From Lachnospiraceae bacterium (GTDB lineage: Bacteria; Bacillota; Clostridia; Lachnospirales; Lachnospiraceae): a stretch of DNA of 6,841 nt. Made by a program: the position numbers and the translations under genes. The notes under the pieces are model-generated. The model was not told the DNA's origin. It worked only from the letters and a program-made list of their open reading frames with translations, and did no database searches. Shown piece after piece: positions 6,019 to 6,841 of the stretch. Location: assembly GCA_017961385.1 (NCBI GenBank), contig JAGCXJ010000360.1, forward strand, positions 1 to 6,841, in the 5' to 3' direction. Numbering within the stretch: position 1 is the stretch's first letter; the number at the start of each line of letters is the position of its first letter.

Positions 6019-6841
6019 ATGGCTAATTTCAGTGAAGAATTAAACAATAAACCCTTTAAAGATTACAGCGAATATATGCAGTATATATTCGATTGTGTAA
6101 ACAGCAGCATAGACAGCTATATAGCTCATTTAAAGGTAATATATGCCAATGGTGACGGAGGATACAAGAATATCATGTATCCTGATATTGAGCTGGCTGA
6201 AGCCACCTGTCATTCAAGACTGACCGAGTCTTACAAGGGAAAAAGCGCCAGTTTCGAAAGTAAGGAAGATGATGATCTCTTTGGAGATATGATAGCAGAT
6301 GAATCTGAAAGCGAAGATGAGTCAGATGATGAAGAAGATATCGATGACGAGCTCATGAAGCTTTTGGGTGACTTTGCATCTGGAAACAATGATGAATCAG
6401 ACGAATATGATTCGGATGTATGGGAAGAGATCAAAAAGGATGCAAAGCTTCCTATCGTTGAAAGACTTAAGACTATCGATCAAAGGGCTGAGTTAACTGT
6501 TAAAAGCGGTACTGAACTGCCATTTTATGAACTGTGCCAGAGACTGGAATTTGAACCTTTTACACAGTTTTGTTTTGCCTGCGGAATTCTGTCATCAACA
6601 CAGACGGATTATGCGGGAGTTTTTCATATTATAAATGAGAATGCGTCACTTTCAGCACCGACCATTGAATCTGCTGCAAAGGTTTTCTACGGAGCGGGAT
6701 TCTCAATAAACGGTGCATATGGAGACATGAGTGCCTGCCTTGAACAGCTGCTTCCGGTTCTTCCGCTTGCTGTACATGACAGCATGCCGTTTTCTACCGT
6801 TGTATCACCCGATAAGCGTATGATGGATTACCTTTTCGGTC
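6019..6841 (+). CDS. N-terminal part of a CIS-associated AAA+ ATPase (Afp15/Pvc15-like), cut by window end
   Basis: The frame stays open from the ATG at 6019 to the right edge, giving 274 residues with no stop. The first 70 residues look helical. Residues about 83-135 are extremely acidic (Asp/Glu/Ser). Residues about 166-225, with LPFYELCQRLEFEPF and a later SAPTIESAAKVF segment, follow the pattern of the winged-helix-like N-terminal domain of CIS AAA+ ATPases (leucine-rich helix, a following helix, then 'PT' and a helix). The Walker A and B motifs would lie beyond the window, so ATPase activity is not shown here. In Afp and PVC clusters this ATPase is the usual non-structural partner of the tail genes, implicated in assembly or cargo loading, and it normally lies downstream of the gpJ/gpI-like genes as here. 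The call rests on pattern and position. Confidence 0.68.
   Translation, partial: MANFSEELNNKPFKDYSEYMQYIFDCVNSSIDSYIAHLKVIYANGDGGYKNIMYPDIELAEATCHSRLTESYKGKSASFESKEDDDLFGDMIADESESEDESDDEEDIDDELMKLLGDFASGNNDESDEYDSDVWEEIKKDAKLPIVERLKTIDQRAELTVKSGTELPFYELCQRLEFEPFTQFCFACGILSSTQTDYAGVFHIINENASLSAPTIESAAKVFYGAGFSINGAYGDMSACLEQLLPVLPLAVHDSMPFSTVVSPDKRMMDYLFG
6265..6423 (+). other. Acidic low-complexity insert in the AAA+ ATPase N-terminal region
   Basis: Residues 83-135 are mostly Asp, Glu and Ser, encoded by runs of GAT/GAA. The stretch separates an N-terminal helical part from the winged-helix-like part and is probably disordered. Read backwards it makes a spurious serine-rich frame. Confidence 0.6.

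Noticed and set aside
6231..6434. Serine-rich open frame on the minus strand
   Set aside because: It is the reverse reading of GAT/GAA-rich codons of the acidic insert in the + strand ATPase gene.

Overview
This 6.8 kb window carries one strand of tightly packed genes. It looks like an internal piece of a contractile injection system (CIS, phage-tail-like) operon from a low-GC Gram-positive bacterium. Heavy use of ATA for Ile and AGA for Arg, good GGAGG-type ribosome sites and the protein styles suggest Clostridia, perhaps a Lachnospiraceae/Butyrivibrio-like organism. That taxonomic guess rests on style, not on a marker gene.

Layout: (1) 1-68, the C-terminal tail of an upstream gene. (2) 79-3230, two baseplate genes: a gpJ/Afp11-like wedge protein and a gpI/Afp12-like tail protein separated by 2 bases. 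(3) 3262-5793, four genes that are not standard CIS structural parts: a SpoIIAA/MlaB-like STAS protein, an FtsE-like ABC ATPase with no FtsX beside it, a two-TM coiled-coil protein with a histidine-kinase-type ATPase domain but no phospho-acceptor H-box, and a membrane-anchored SH3 protein on a long acidic stalk. (4) 5783-6010, a small unrecognised charged protein. (5) 6019 to the window end, the N-terminal 274 residues of what looks like the Afp15/Pvc15-type AAA+ ATPase of CIS clusters, cut before its ATPase core.

All genes are on the + strand. The spacings are 10, 2, 31, -4, -8, 15, -11 and 8 bases, so one transcript with translational coupling is the simplest reading. No terminator, convincing promoter, RNA gene, mobile element or CRISPR array was seen. 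The longest gap between genes is 31 bases.

The most interesting part is the STAS / ABC / HATPase / SH3 cassette between the baseplate genes and the AAA+ ATPase. I infer an envelope-sensing or envelope-docking module: the SH3 stalk would touch the cell wall, the two-TM HATPase would work at the membrane, and the STAS protein would either be phosphorylated (partner-switch style) or bind the ABC ATPase (as MlaB binds MlaF). It could control assembly, membrane attachment, firing or release of the injection system. The domain calls are well supported. Their working together is inference.
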